Shown here in pieces: positions 8,868 through 17,458 of a stretch of DNA of 64,000 nucleotides (position 1 is the first letter of the stretch; each line of letters begins with the position of its first letter). The DNA lies in NCBI RefSeq assembly GCF_003355005.1, contig NZ_CP029985.1, forward strand, positions 3,246,501 to 3,310,500. Direction: 5' to 3'. Under the pieces are notes generated by a model. It was not told the DNA's origin, did not search any database, and saw only the letters and a list, made by a program, of their open reading frames with translations. The DNA comes from Sphingomonas sp. FARSPH (GTDB lineage Bacteria; Pseudomonadota; Alphaproteobacteria; Sphingomonadales; Sphingomonadaceae). A program made the position numbers and the translations under genes.

Positions 8868-8883
8868 CCATGATTAAGCAAGG

Positions 8884-8915
8884 CCGCGGGCGCCGCCCGG
8901 TGCCCGCGGTTCTTT
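8884..8915 (+). terminator. Hairpin plus T-rich tail just before acs
   Basis: CCGCGGGC (8884-8891) pairs with GCCCGCGG (8102 bases after 800, i.e. 8902-8909) around a 10-base loop and is followed by TTCTTT. It ends only 7 bp before the acs start codon. It may be the true terminator of the hydrolase transcript, or a leader hairpin of acs if the acs promoter lies upstream. Confidence 0.5.
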
Positions 8916-8922
8916 GGCGGGG

Positions 8923-10866
8923 ATGCGTGTGACCGATCCAGAAATCTATCCGATCAGCGGCGATTGGACCAACGCCAGCCTCGACTCCAAGACCTACGCG
9001 GACCTCTACGAGGCGGCGGCGAGCGATCCCGGCGGCTTTTGGCTCGACCAGGCGACCAAGCGGATCGCGTGGACGAAGGCGCCGACGATCGCAGGCGACT
9101 GGTCGTTCGCCCAGGCCGATTTCCACATCAAATGGTTCGCCGACGGGCGGCTGAACGTCGCGGCGAACTGCATCGACCGTCACCTTTCCGATCATGGCGA
9201 TACGGTCGCGATCATCTGGGAACCCGATGTGCCGACCGAAGAGGCGCGGCACATCACCTATCGCGAGCTTCATGCAGAGGTGTGCCGCTTCGCCAACGTG
9301 CTGAAGGGCCAGGGCGTCGGCAAGGGCGACCGCGTCACGCTGTACATGCCGATGATCCCGGAGGCCGCCTATGCCGCGCTCGCCTGCGCGCGGATCGGCG
9401 CGATCCATTCGGTGGTGTTCGGCGGCTTTTCCGCGGATGCGCTCGCGGGCAGGATCGAGGATTGCGGATCGCGCATCGTCGTCACCGCCGACGAGGGGCG
9501 GCGCGGCGGCAAGCGGATCAAGCTGAAGGCCTGCGTCGACGAGGCGGCACCCCGCGCGCCCAGCCTGGAAAAGGTCATCGTCGTCAAGGCGACCGGCGCC
9601 GACGTCGCGATGGGACCGCGCGACGTCTGGTATCACGAAGCCGCGGCAGATGTCGGCACCGACTGCCCCGCCGAGGAGATGGCGGCCGAAGACCCTCTGT
9701 TCATCCTCTACACCAGCGGATCGACCGGCAAGCCCAAGGGCGTGATGCACACGTCGGGCGGCTATCTGCTGTGGGCGAGCCTGACGCATCAATGGGCGTT
9801 CGATTACAAGCCCGGCCAGATCTTCTGGTGCGCCGCCGATATCGGCTGGGTAACGGGGCACACGTATATCCTCTACGGCCCGCTCGCGAACCGCGCGACG
9901 ACGGTGATGTTCGAAGGCCTGCCGACCTGGCCCGACGCCAGCCGCATCTGGCAGGTGGTCGACCGGCACAAGGTCCATACGCTGTTCACCGCCCCCACGG
10001 CGCTGCGCGCGTTGATGAAGGAGGGCGACGACTTCGTCCGGCGGACCGATCGCAGCTCGCTGAAGGTGCTGGGATCGGTCGGCGAGCCGATCAATCCGGA
10101 GGCGTGGCGCTGGTATCACGACGTCGTCGGCGAGGGCCGCGCGCCGATCGTCGATGCCTGGTGGCAGACAGAGACGGGCGGGATCATGATCGCGCCGATC
10201 CCCGGTGCGGTGCCGATGAAGCCGGGTTCCGCGGCCAAGCCGCTTCCCGGCGTGACGCTTCAACTCGTCGACGACGAGGGCAGCCCGCTGGTCGGCGCGG
10301 CGCAGGGCAACCTCTGCATCACCGAAAGCTGGCCCGGACAGATGCGCGGCGTCTGGGGTGACGCGGAACGCTTCTTCCAGACCTATTTCACCACCTACAA
10401 GGGCAAGTATTTCACCGGCGACGGCTGCCGCCGCGACGCGGACGGTTATTACTGGATCACCGGCCGCGTCGATGACGTCATCAACGTGTCCGGCCATCGC
10501 ATGGGCACCGCCGAAGTCGAAAGCGCGCTGGTTCTGCACGAAGCGGTGGCGGAGGCTGCGGTCGTCGGCATGCCGCATGACGTCAAGGGCCAGGGCATCT
10601 ACGCCTATGTCACGCTGAACAGCGGGCAGGCGCCCTCCGACGAGCTCCGCAGCGCGCTGGTGCAGTGGGTGCGCCGCGAAATCGGGCCGATCGCGACGCC
10701 CGACAAGCTGCAGTTCGCGCCGGCGCTGCCCAAGACGCGGTCGGGCAAGATCATGCGCCGCATCCTGCGCAAGATCGCGGAGGGCGACACGTCGAGCCTC
10801 GGCGACACGTCGACGCTCGCCGATCCGGCTGTGGTCGACGATCTGGTGGCCAACCGGGTCGGTTGA
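8923..10866 (+). CDS. acs: Acetyl-CoA synthetase (AMP-forming)
   Basis: 647-residue enzyme converting acetate, ATP and CoA to acetyl-CoA. It carries the full ANL-family signature: YTSGSTGKPKGVMH near residue 262, the WWQTETGG motif near 413, YFTGDG, a hinge region, and PKTRSGKIMRR at the C-terminus, where Lys609 is the lysine usually acetylated to switch the enzyme off. The start is uncertain: ATG 8923 has GGCGGGG immediately adjacent, while GTG 8929 has the same sequence at a better distance; an in-frame TTG at 8914 is unlikely. It is followed by a 367-bp gap and cstA, another starvation gene. Acs regulation may involve the hairpin immediately upstream. Confidence 0.97.
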   Translation: MRVTDPEIYPISGDWTNASLDSKTYADLYEAAASDPGGFWLDQATKRIAWTKAPTIAGDWSFAQADFHIKWFADGRLNVAANCIDRHLSDHGDTVAIIWEPDVPTEEARHITYRELHAEVCRFANVLKGQGVGKGDRVTLYMPMIPEAAYAALACARIGAIHSVVFGGFSADALAGRIEDCGSRIVVTADEGRRGGKRIKLKACVDEAAPRAPSLEKVIVVKATGADVAMGPRDVWYHEAAADVGTDCPAEEMAAEDPLFILYTSGSTGKPKGVMHTSGGYLLWASLTHQWAFDYKPGQIFWCAADIGWVTGHTYILYGPLANRATTVMFEGLPTWPDASRIWQVVDRHKVHTLFTAPTALRALMKEGDDFVRRTDRSSLKVLGSVGEPINPEAWRWYHDVVGEGRAPIVDAWWQTETGGIMIAPIPGAVPMKPGSAAKPLPGVTLQLVDDEGSPLVGAAQGNLCITESWPGQMRGVWGDAERFFQTYFTTYKGKYFTGDGCRRDADGYYWITGRVDDVINVSGHRMGTAEVESALVLHEAVAEAAVVGMPHDVKGQGIYAYVTLNSGQAPSDELRSALVQWVRREIGPIATPDKLQFAPALPKTRSGKIMRRILRKIAEGDTSSLGDTSTLADPAVVDDLVANRVG

Positions 10867-11233
10867 TCCACGGGCCGCACGGGGCCGTGACTGCCGCATG
10901 GTGGTCGCGGCCTCTCAAGGTCCGTGTCGGCCATATCATTAGCCCTTTTCAACTCGTCAGAACCCTGCTATGAACCTATCTGGTACAGCGCCACGCTACG
11001 GCTCTTTCGTATCGGACGCAGCTTGGCCGACCCGGCGGGACGGCCATCGCAAAGGGTGAAAGACCGCGACTTTCGCGACCTTTCATCGGGCCGGGAGGCA
11101 TGCGCCTTGCGAACGTCAAGCTGGGGCGGACCTCGACGCTACCGCCGGGGCGACGAAGCAGCAGTTCGCCCACATGAACGCTTGACCAAGGCCTGCGCAT
11201 CGCCTCTGTGAACCAGAAAGCGTGGAGAGGGTG
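10867..11233. other. Intergenic region between acs and cstA (367 bp)
   Basis: No convincing gene. The region is less GC-rich around 10935-10985 (AT-rich stretch with CCCTTTTCAACT and CTGCTATGAACC), which is where a cstA promoter would be expected, although no clean -35/-10 pair is visible. It contains the inverted repeat at 11055-11087. A 95-codon frame at 10924-11211 has no ribosome site and no recognisable protein character. Confidence 0.5.
11055..11087. repeat. Imperfect inverted repeat upstream of cstA
   Basis: GGTGAAAG at 11055-11062 pairs with CTTTCATC at 11080-11087 (one G:U), and CCGCGA-type bases at 11065-11069 pair with TTCGC at 11073-11077; two mismatched pairs separate the two helices. 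The result is a 33-base near-palindrome located 147 bp before the cstA start. It could be an operator or a leader hairpin. Confidence 0.45.
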
Positions 11234-13288
11234 ATGACGATCGCGAAACGACTTGCCTGGATCGTCGTGGCGCTTGTCGGAGCCGTGGCGCTCGGCATCG
11301 TCGCGCTGTCCCGCGGCGAGCATGTCAACGCATTGTGGATCGTCGTCGCCGCGCTGTGCGTCTATCTGATCGCCTATCGCTTCTACGCCAAATATCTCGC
11401 GAAGGTCGTGGTCGGGATCGATCCGGCGCGGCCGACGCCAGCAATGCGCCGACCCGACGGTCTCGATTTCGTCCCGACCGACCGGCGCGTGCTGTTCGGC
11501 CACCATTTCGCCGCGATCGCGGGCGCGGGGCCGCTCGTCGGGCCGGTGCTCGCCGCGCAGATGGGGTATCTTCCCGGCATGCTGTGGATCCTTGCCGGTG
11601 TCGTGCTGGCGGGCGCGGTGCAGGATTTCATGGTCCTGTTCATATCGATGCGCCGCGACGGCCGATCGCTGGGCGAGCTGATCCGCATGGAGATGGGCGC
11701 GATCCCCGGCACCGTCGCGCTGGTCGGCGCCTTCGCGATCATGGTCATCATCCTTGCGGTGCTCGCGCTGATCGTCGTGCGCGCGCTCGCCAACAGCCCA
11801 TGGGGCCTGTTCACCGTCGCCGCGACCATTCCGCTTGCCGTCCTCATGGGCGTCTACACGCGCTGGGTGCGGCCGGGCAGGATCGGCGAAGTCTCGCTGC
11901 TCGGGCTTGTCGGGCTGATCCTCGCGATCGTTTACGGCCGCGACGTCGCGGCGTCGGCCACCCTCGCGCCGCTGTTCACCTACACCCCCGTACAGCTTTG
12001 CTGGATCCTCGTCGGCTATGGCGCGGTCGCATCGGTGCTGCCCGTCTGGCTGCTGCTCGCGCCGCGCGATTATCTGTCAACCTTCCTCAAGATCGGCGCG
12101 ATCGCCGCGCTGGCGATCGGCATCGTCGTGGTGATGCCGGACATGCGCATGCCCGCGATCACGCGCTTCGTCGACGGCAGCGGCCCCGTCTGGTCGGGGT
12201 CGCTCTTCCCCTTCTTGTTCATCACCATCGCGTGCGGCGCGGTATCGGGATTCCACGCGCTGATCGCCAGCGGCACCACGCCCAAGCTGATCGCGAGCGA
12301 GGGCGACGCGCGCTTCATCGGCTATGGCGCGATGCTGATGGAAAGCTTCGTCGCGATCATGGCGCTGATCGGTGCGTCGATCATCGATCCGGGCGTCTAT
12401 TTCGCGATGAACAGTCCGGCCGCGGTCGTCGGCACGGACGCCGCGAGCGCCGCTGCCGCGGTCAGCGCGATGGGCTTCCCGATCGAGCCTGCGACGATCG
12501 CCGGAACCGCGCGCGACGTGGGTGAGACGACGATCATCAGCCGCGCCGGCGGCGCGCCGACGCTCGCAGTCGGCATGGCCCACATCTTCAGCCGCGTGAT
12601 CGGCGGGCAGGCGATGATGGCCTTCTGGTACCATTTCGCCATCCTGTTCGAGGCGCTGTTCATCCTGACCGCGGTCGACGCCGGCACGCGTGCGGGCCGC
12701 TTCATGCTGCAGGACCTGATCGGCCTTGCAGTGCCATCGTTCCGCAATGCGACCTCGTTCGTGCCCGGGCTGATCGGGACGGCATTGTGCGTCGCGGCCT
12801 GGGGGTTCTTCCTCTACCAGGGGGTCACCGATCCGCTGGGCGGCGTGAACACCTTGTGGCCGCTGTTCGGCATCTCCAACCAGATGCTCGCCGCGGTCGC
12901 GCTGACCCTCGCGACGGTGGTGCTGTTCCGCATGAAGCGCGATCGCTTCGCCTGGGTGACGATCCTGCCTGCGGCATGGCTTGTGCTGTGCACCTCCACC
13001 GCCAGCCTGATGAAACTGTTCTCCGCCGATCCGCGTGTCGGCTTCCTCGCGCATGCGGGCAAGTTCGGCGACGCCGCGGTGCGCGGCGAGGTGCTGGCCC
13101 CTGCGAAGTCGCTCGCGGAGATGCGACGGATCGTTTTCAACGACCGTATCGATGCCGCGCTGTGCGCGCTGTTCCTGGCGGTCGTCGTGACGATCGTCGT
13201 CTATGGCTTGCGGACCTGCCTCGCCGCACGCCGGATACCGCGACCGACCGTTACCGAAGTGCCCGCCGCGATGCGCGCGGTCGCCTGA
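11234..13288 (+). CDS. cstA: Carbon starvation protein CstA family transporter
   Basis: 684-residue inner-membrane transporter with about 16-18 hydrophobic segments. It contains the family landmarks FGHHFAAIAGAGPLVGPVLAAQMGYLP (about 87-115), a conserved SGTTPK segment, and LTAVDAGTRAGRFMLQD (about 470-490). CstA and its relative BtsT import pyruvate and, possibly, peptides under carbon starvation. The ATG at 11234 follows Shine-Dalgarno GGAGAGG; GTG at 11231 or 11222 are less likely. A short ybdD-type gene follows after one base, as in many proteobacteria. Position next to acs fits a carbon-starvation module. Confidence 0.95.
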   Translation: MTIAKRLAWIVVALVGAVALGIVALSRGEHVNALWIVVAALCVYLIAYRFYAKYLAKVVVGIDPARPTPAMRRPDGLDFVPTDRRVLFGHHFAAIAGAGPLVGPVLAAQMGYLPGMLWILAGVVLAGAVQDFMVLFISMRRDGRSLGELIRMEMGAIPGTVALVGAFAIMVIILAVLALIVVRALANSPWGLFTVAATIPLAVLMGVYTRWVRPGRIGEVSLLGLVGLILAIVYGRDVAASATLAPLFTYTPVQLCWILVGYGAVASVLPVWLLLAPRDYLSTFLKIGAIAALAIGIVVVMPDMRMPAITRFVDGSGPVWSGSLFPFLFITIACGAVSGFHALIASGTTPKLIASEGDARFIGYGAMLMESFVAIMALIGASIIDPGVYFAMNSPAAVVGTDAASAAAAVSAMGFPIEPATIAGTARDVGETTIISRAGGAPTLAVGMAHIFSRVIGGQAMMAFWYHFAILFEALFILTAVDAGTRAGRFMLQDLIGLAVPSFRNATSFVPGLIGTALCVAAWGFFLYQGVTDPLGGVNTLWPLFGISNQMLAAVALTLATVVLFRMKRDRFAWVTILPAAWLVLCTSTASLMKLFSADPRVGFLAHAGKFGDAAVRGEVLAPAKSLAEMRRIVFNDRIDAALCALFLAVVVTIVVYGLRTCLAARRIPRPTVTEVPAAMRAVA

Positions 13289-13289
13289 C

Positions 13290-13493
13290 ATGCGCGCGTC
13301 ACCGGAAGTGCGGCGGCTGGTCACGCTGATCGTCGACGCAGCCCGTGCGATGGTCGGCGTGCCCTCTTATCAGGCTTATGTCGCGCACATGCACGCCGCT
13401 CACCCGGGTGTGCCGGTGATGGACGAGACCGCATTCTTCCGCGACCGCCAGCAGGCGCGCTACGGCGGTCGCGGTGGCGGCAAATGCTGCTAG
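13290..13493 (+). CDS. YbdD/YjiX family small protein
   Basis: 67-residue protein immediately after cstA (one base between stop and ATG), so almost certainly co-transcribed. It contains the family pattern GVPSYQAYVAHMHAAHPGVPVMDETAFFRDRQQARYGG and ends in GGGKCC. In enterobacteria the equivalent genes ybdD and yjiX always follow cstA and btsT; they are required with the transporter for pyruvate uptake in some bacteria. No signal peptide or membrane segment. Confidence 0.92.
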   Translation: MRASPEVRRLVTLIVDAARAMVGVPSYQAYVAHMHAAHPGVPVMDETAFFRDRQQARYGGRGGGKCC

Positions 13494-13497
13494 ACGC

Positions 13498-13605
13498 TCA
13501 GCCGAAGGTCAGCAGCGCCGCGCAGCATAAGGCCAGCGCGGTCCCGCTCATCCAGCACAGCGACCGGAAACTGCACGCGCACACCTGTGGATCAATCCAC
13601 TCCAT
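13498..13605 (-). CDS. Candidate 35-residue small membrane protein
   Basis: A short ORF with an ATG at 13605 and a textbook Shine-Dalgarno GGAGGAGAGG (13611-13620) five bases upstream. It encodes MEWIDPQVCACSFRSLCWMS, then a hydrophobic GTALALCCAALLTF segment and a final G: one short membrane helix and a cysteine-rich N-terminal half (five Cys in total). It is tail to tail with the ybdD gene, four bases apart. No known family is recognised. The ribosome site is much stronger than chance would usually give, but the ORF is short enough that it could still be accidental. Confidence 0.5.
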   Translation of the reverse strand: MEWIDPQVCACSFRSLCWMSGTALALCCAALLTFG

Positions 13606-13755
13606 GGCACCCTCTCCTCCCGTTCGTTGACGGCAAGGCGGCCAGGATATCACGTCCGGCAGGCGAAAAAAGACAGCGCTCCCGCCCCATCTCTCACGGG
13701 ACGGAATCCCCCGGCCGCGGCTTGAAGCCCTCCGGTCGCGCGGCTACAGCAATCC

Positions 13756-14847
13756 ATGATGGCCAGCGTCAAACCCCTGAGCGGCGCAGCACCGGGCGAC
13801 GTCGAAGCCTCGGTCCCGCAACGTTACCTCGGGCTGCTCGCCGATTCCGCAGAACGGTTGCTTGCCGCCGCCGATCCGGCGGAGATGGTCGACGAAATCT
13901 TCGCGCTGATCCGGCGTGAACTGCGGCTCGACGTCTTCACCAACTATCGCTTCGATGGCGAGCGCCTCCGGCTTGAGGCGCATGGCGGTCTCGGCGACGA
14001 AGAGGCCGCCGCCATCGCCTCGCTCGAACTGGGAGAGGCGATCTGCGGCACCGTGGCGCAACAGCGGTGCATGCATCACGCGGTATCGATCCGCACCTCC
14101 GCCGACCCGGTGTACGCCTTCACCAAGCGACTCGGCCTTGATACCTATGCCTGTACGCCGCTGCTCCACGGCGACCGCCTGCTCGGGACGCTGAGCTTCG
14201 GGCGACGCTGGACCAACCGCTTTACCACCGACGAACTGCGTTTCCTGCGCACGCTGTGCCATTATGTCGCGCTCGCCAAATACCGGCTGCACGCCGAGGC
14301 GGCGCTGCGTGACGGCATGGAGATGCGCGAACGATTGGTGGCCGAGCTCAAGCACCGCGTCCGCAACGCGCTGCAGGTCGCGGTCGGCCTGGTTGGCGCC
14401 GAGGTCGGCGAGATGCCCGTTGCCGCGCAAGCCCCCCTATACCGTGCGATCGAACGGCTTCAGATACTCGCGCTCGCGCATCGGCCGCTCTACGGCAGCG
14501 AACTGCCGGGCGCGATCGACGTCGGCCGGTTGATCGCCGCGCTGATCCGCGATGGCGCGATCCCCGTCACCGCAGGCAAGATCGCCGCCGCCCCGCCGGT
14601 GCGGATCGAGACTGCCGCGGCGCTGGCCTTGCTGCTCCATGCGCTGACCCTTCCGCTGTCGCCCGGCGAGCCGGTGACGCTGCACCTCGCGATGGACGCG
14701 CGTCGGATGACGATCGCGCTCAACGGCCTGTGCCATCCGGACGAGCCGTCGCGGATGGTGCGCGGATTGCTGCATCAGCTGCGCGGTACGCTCGCGCCCG
14801 GAACGGGGGGCACGGTACTGACGTTGCCCGTCCCGCACGATGACTGA
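13756..14847 (+). CDS. GAF-domain histidine kinase-like protein with degenerate ATPase domain
   Basis: 363-residue cytoplasmic protein. A GAF sensor domain (about 25-175) is followed by a HisKA_2/HWE-type dimerisation helix with MRERLVAELKHRVRNALQ, where His200 is the expected phospho-acceptor. The C-terminal 150 residues occupy the place of the HATPase domain, but the usual N-box (NELxTNAxKH) is replaced by a leucine-rich ALALLLHALTLPLSPG stretch and no DxGxG box is visible. It may therefore act as a histidine phosphotransferase (compare ChpT) rather than a kinase; inference. It overlaps the next gene, a receiver protein, by 8 bp. No Shine-Dalgarno is obvious. Confidence 0.75.
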   Translation: MMASVKPLSGAAPGDVEASVPQRYLGLLADSAERLLAAADPAEMVDEIFALIRRELRLDVFTNYRFDGERLRLEAHGGLGDEEAAAIASLELGEAICGTVAQQRCMHHAVSIRTSADPVYAFTKRLGLDTYACTPLLHGDRLLGTLSFGRRWTNRFTTDELRFLRTLCHYVALAKYRLHAEAALRDGMEMRERLVAELKHRVRNALQVAVGLVGAEVGEMPVAAQAPLYRAIERLQILALAHRPLYGSELPGAIDVGRLIAALIRDGAIPVTAGKIAAAPPVRIETAAALALLLHALTLPLSPGEPVTLHLAMDARRMTIALNGLCHPDEPSRMVRGLLHQLRGTLAPGTGGTVLTLPVPHDD

Positions 14848-15253
14848 CGCGTCACCCGGCCTCAACCTGCTGCTCGTCGAGGACGAAGCGCTCGTCGCGA
14901 TGCTGGTCGAGGACGCGCTGACGCTGCACGGCCATACCGTCGTCGGCATCGCGGACACGCTCGACATGGCGCTGGACATCGCCGCGCGGGAGCGGCCCGA
15001 CCTGGCGTTGTGCGACGTCCAGCTGGCGCTGGGCGACGACGGTGTCGCCGTGGCCCGCGCCCTTGCCGAGCGCGGCATCCCCAGCCTGTTTCTCAGTGGT
15101 ACCTGCCCCGATGCGGGTGCGCATGCGCTGATCGTCGGCTGCATTGCCAAGCCGTTCTACAACGCAGGGCTCGGCGATGCCGTTAACGCCGCCTATGCGA
15201 TCAGCCGCGGCGAGGCGCCGGCGCACCTGCCGCCGATGCTGACGCTTTACTGA
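14840..15253 (+). CDS. Single-domain response regulator (CheY-like receiver)
   Basis: 137-residue protein made of one receiver domain. Acidic pocket E14/D15 (LLVEDE), phospho-acceptor Asp59 (LALCDVQLA), the Ser/Thr switch residue in LFLSG near 86, and Lys104 (IAKPF) are all present. There is no output domain, so it probably acts on another protein or as a phosphate relay. The start overlaps the kinase-like gene by 8 bp, suggesting translational coupling and a joint function. Resembles receiver proteins paired with HWE kinases in alphaproteobacteria. Confidence 0.88.
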   Translation: MTDASPGLNLLLVEDEALVAMLVEDALTLHGHTVVGIADTLDMALDIAARERPDLALCDVQLALGDDGVAVARALAERGIPSLFLSGTCPDAGAHALIVGCIAKPFYNAGLGDAVNAAYAISRGEAPAHLPPMLTLY

Positions 15254-15258
15254 TCCGT

Positions 15259-15687
15259 TCAGGCCTGGCCGTTCATCGCCGGGCGGCTGGTGTCTTCGCC
15301 CTCGCCATGCGCGTGGACCCGGGCCAGCGCCTCCGCCTCGATCTTCGTCAGTTCGGACAAGGTCGTGTCGAGCGCCTGGCGCTGCTGTTCCAGTTCGTCG
15401 ATCCGCTCGCGACATCGCCCCGCCAGCGCGCGCATCTGCTCCAGGTGCTGCGGATCGGCATCGTACAGGTCGAGGAATTCCTCGATGTCCTTCAGCGTGA
15501 ACCCCAGCCGCTTGCCGCGCAGGATCAATTGCATCCGCGCGATCTCGCGCCGGCGATATACGCGCGTCGTGCCGATCCGGCACGGTTCGATCAGGCCGCG
15601 ATCCTCGTAAAAGCGCAAGGTGCGCGGCGTGATGCCCAAGCGTTCCGCGACCTGCTGAATCCCCTGCAGCTCCCCGCCATCCTCCAT
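15259..15687 (-). CDS. MerR family transcriptional regulator of the fatty-acid oxidation locus
   Basis: 142-residue regulator. The N-terminal winged HTH contains QQVAERLGITPRTLRFYEDRGLIEP, the MerR signature, then a long dimerisation coiled coil (about 75-130) and a short polar tail. No metal-binding cysteine cluster is present, so it is of the LiuR/acyl-metabolism kind rather than a metal sensor. The ATG at 15687 has Shine-Dalgarno GGAGAGG; a GTG at 15699 would add four residues. It follows fadD on the same strand 25 bp downstream and probably controls the divergent fadD and thiolase promoters (site at 17459-17490). Regulatory role is inferred from context. Confidence 0.85.
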   Translation of the reverse strand: MEDGGELQGIQQVAERLGITPRTLRFYEDRGLIEPCRIGTTRVYRRREIARMQLILRGKRLGFTLKDIEEFLDLYDADPQHLEQMRALAGRCRERIDELEQQRQALDTTLSELTKIEAEALARVHAHGEGEDTSRPAMNGQA

Positions 15688-15712
15688 CGTCCTCTCCACC
15701 CTCGCGTCCCTG

Positions 15713-17404
15713 TCACACTGCCTTGCGCCGTTCTTCTTCGACCAGCTCTTTCTTGGAAAGCTTGCCGATCAGCGTCTTGGGCAGAGTGTCGCGTATCTCG
15801 ACCGCGCGGGGAAGCTCGATCTTGCTCACCTTGTCGCGTAGGAAGTCGCGCAGTTCGTCGCCGGTCACCGCGCCGGGCTCGGACAGTGTGACGAAGGCCT
15901 TCGGACTTTGCCCGCGATACTGGTCGGGCACACCGATCACCACGGCTTCCGCGACCGCGGGATGCTCGTACAACGCTTCCTCGATAACCCGTGGATAGAC
16001 GTTGTAGCCCCCGCACAGGATCATGTCCTTGATCCGGTCGACGATGAACAGATAGCCGTCGTCGTCAAGGTAGCCGACGTCACCGGTGCGCAGCGCGCCG
16101 TCGGCGAAGGCCCCTTCCGTCTCGTGCGGCTTGTGCCAGTAACCGCTCATCACCTGCGGGCCGCGCGCGCAGATCTCCCCCTTTTCGCCCTTGGGCATGA
16201 TGCGCGACGGGTCTTCGCGGTCGCGAATTTCGATCGTCGTGCCGGGGAACGGCAGACCTGCCGAACCTTCCTTGTTGACGCCCTCGAACGGATTGCAGGT
16301 GATGATCGGCGAGGCTTCGGACAGACCGTATCCCTCGACCAGTTTCGCGCCGGTGCGCTGTTCGAACAGATGACGCACCTCGATCGGCAATGGCGCCCCG
16401 CCCGAAATGCAAACCTTGATCGACGACAGGTCGGGGACATCGGCATCGGGCAGATTGGCGAGCGCGTTGTAGATCGTCGGCACGGCGGGGAAATAGGTCG
16501 GCCGCGTCCGCTTCACCGCACCGAGCAGCTGCTTCATCTCGAACCGCGGCAACAGGATCATTTCCGCGCCCACCAATGTCGAGAAGGTCAGCACGTTGGT
16601 CAACGCAAAGACGTGGAACAGCGGCAGCACGCCCATCACCCGGTCCTGGTCCGGGGTTTCCCCGCCGACGTGGACGAGCATCGCGTCGGTATTGGCGACG
16701 ATGTTGGCGTGGCTGAGCATCGCTGCCTTGGGCAGGCCGGTGGTGCCGCCGGTATATTGCAGTACGGCGACCTCGTGCGGGTCGACCGCAACCGGCGCTG
16801 GCGCCGCGCCCTTCGCCATCAGATCGGCGTAATAAAGGTGCATCGCGTCACGCGGCGCGCGGCCGATCTCCTTGCGCTTGACGATCTTGTACGCGAACTT
16901 TTTGATCGTCGGCAGCGCATCGGCGATCGGGCAGCTGACGACGTGGCGGATCCCGGTCTCGCGCGACACCTTCAGCACCCGCGCCTGGATTTCGGCGAGG
17001 TCGCAGGTGACGATGATCTCTGCGCCCGAATCATGGATCAGATGCGCGAGCTCGCGCTCGACGTACAGCGGGTTGACGTTGACGACGATGCCCCCGGCCT
17101 TGAGCGTCGCGTAGAACAACACCGGATAATAGGGCGTGTTGGGCAGGCACAGAGCGACGCGCGTACCCTTGACGACGCCCAGCGCCTGCAGCCCGGCCGC
17201 GGCGCGGTCCACCGCCTTGGCCAACGCGCCCCAGCTCGTCGTGCCGCCCAGGAAATCGACCGCGACGCGATCCGGAAAACGCCGTGCCGACGCGTCAAGC
17301 ATCGCACCCAGCAGACGCGGTCGTTCGGCCAGCGGCACGCCCCGCTTGATCGCCAGCGGCTGGTCCGCAGTCCGCTCTCCGGCGTCGCTCGGCATCCCGG
17401 TCAT
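15713..17404 (-). CDS. fadD: Long-chain fatty acid-CoA ligase
   Basis: 563-residue AMP-forming ligase that activates fatty acids to acyl-CoA at the inner membrane. It contains YTGGTTGLPKAAMLSH (AMP-binding signature), EGYGLSEASP, GYLDDDGYLFIVDRIKDMI (the FACS-type signature region), and a C-terminal PKTLIGKLSKKEL with the catalytic lysine. ATG 17404 has GAGAGG six bases upstream; ATG 17410 is too close to it. The gene is divergent from the thiolase gene with about 150 bp between, and is followed by the MerR gene. Together they feed the beta-oxidation enzymes across the promoter region. Confidence 0.95.
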   Translation of the reverse strand: MTGMPSDAGERTADQPLAIKRGVPLAERPRLLGAMLDASARRFPDRVAVDFLGGTTSWGALAKAVDRAAAGLQALGVVKGTRVALCLPNTPYYPVLFYATLKAGGIVVNVNPLYVERELAHLIHDSGAEIIVTCDLAEIQARVLKVSRETGIRHVVSCPIADALPTIKKFAYKIVKRKEIGRAPRDAMHLYYADLMAKGAAPAPVAVDPHEVAVLQYTGGTTGLPKAAMLSHANIVANTDAMLVHVGGETPDQDRVMGVLPLFHVFALTNVLTFSTLVGAEMILLPRFEMKQLLGAVKRTRPTYFPAVPTIYNALANLPDADVPDLSSIKVCISGGAPLPIEVRHLFEQRTGAKLVEGYGLSEASPIITCNPFEGVNKEGSAGLPFPGTTIEIRDREDPSRIMPKGEKGEICARGPQVMSGYWHKPHETEGAFADGALRTGDVGYLDDDGYLFIVDRIKDMILCGGYNVYPRVIEEALYEHPAVAEAVVIGVPDQYRGQSPKAFVTLSEPGAVTGDELRDFLRDKVSKIELPRAVEIRDTLPKTLIGKLSKKELVEEERRKAV

Positions 17405-17458
17405 GTCCATCCTCTCAAACCTTCGGCCGCTCCGACCCTGCTTGTCGCCGCAGCTCAC

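Noticed and set aside
8509..10899. 796-codon antisense frame opposite acs
   Set aside because: High-GC shadow; no domain, no ribosome site, and acs is certain.
10924..11211. 95-codon frame between acs and cstA
   Set aside because: No Shine-Dalgarno, no conserved pattern, composition as expected for noncoding DNA.
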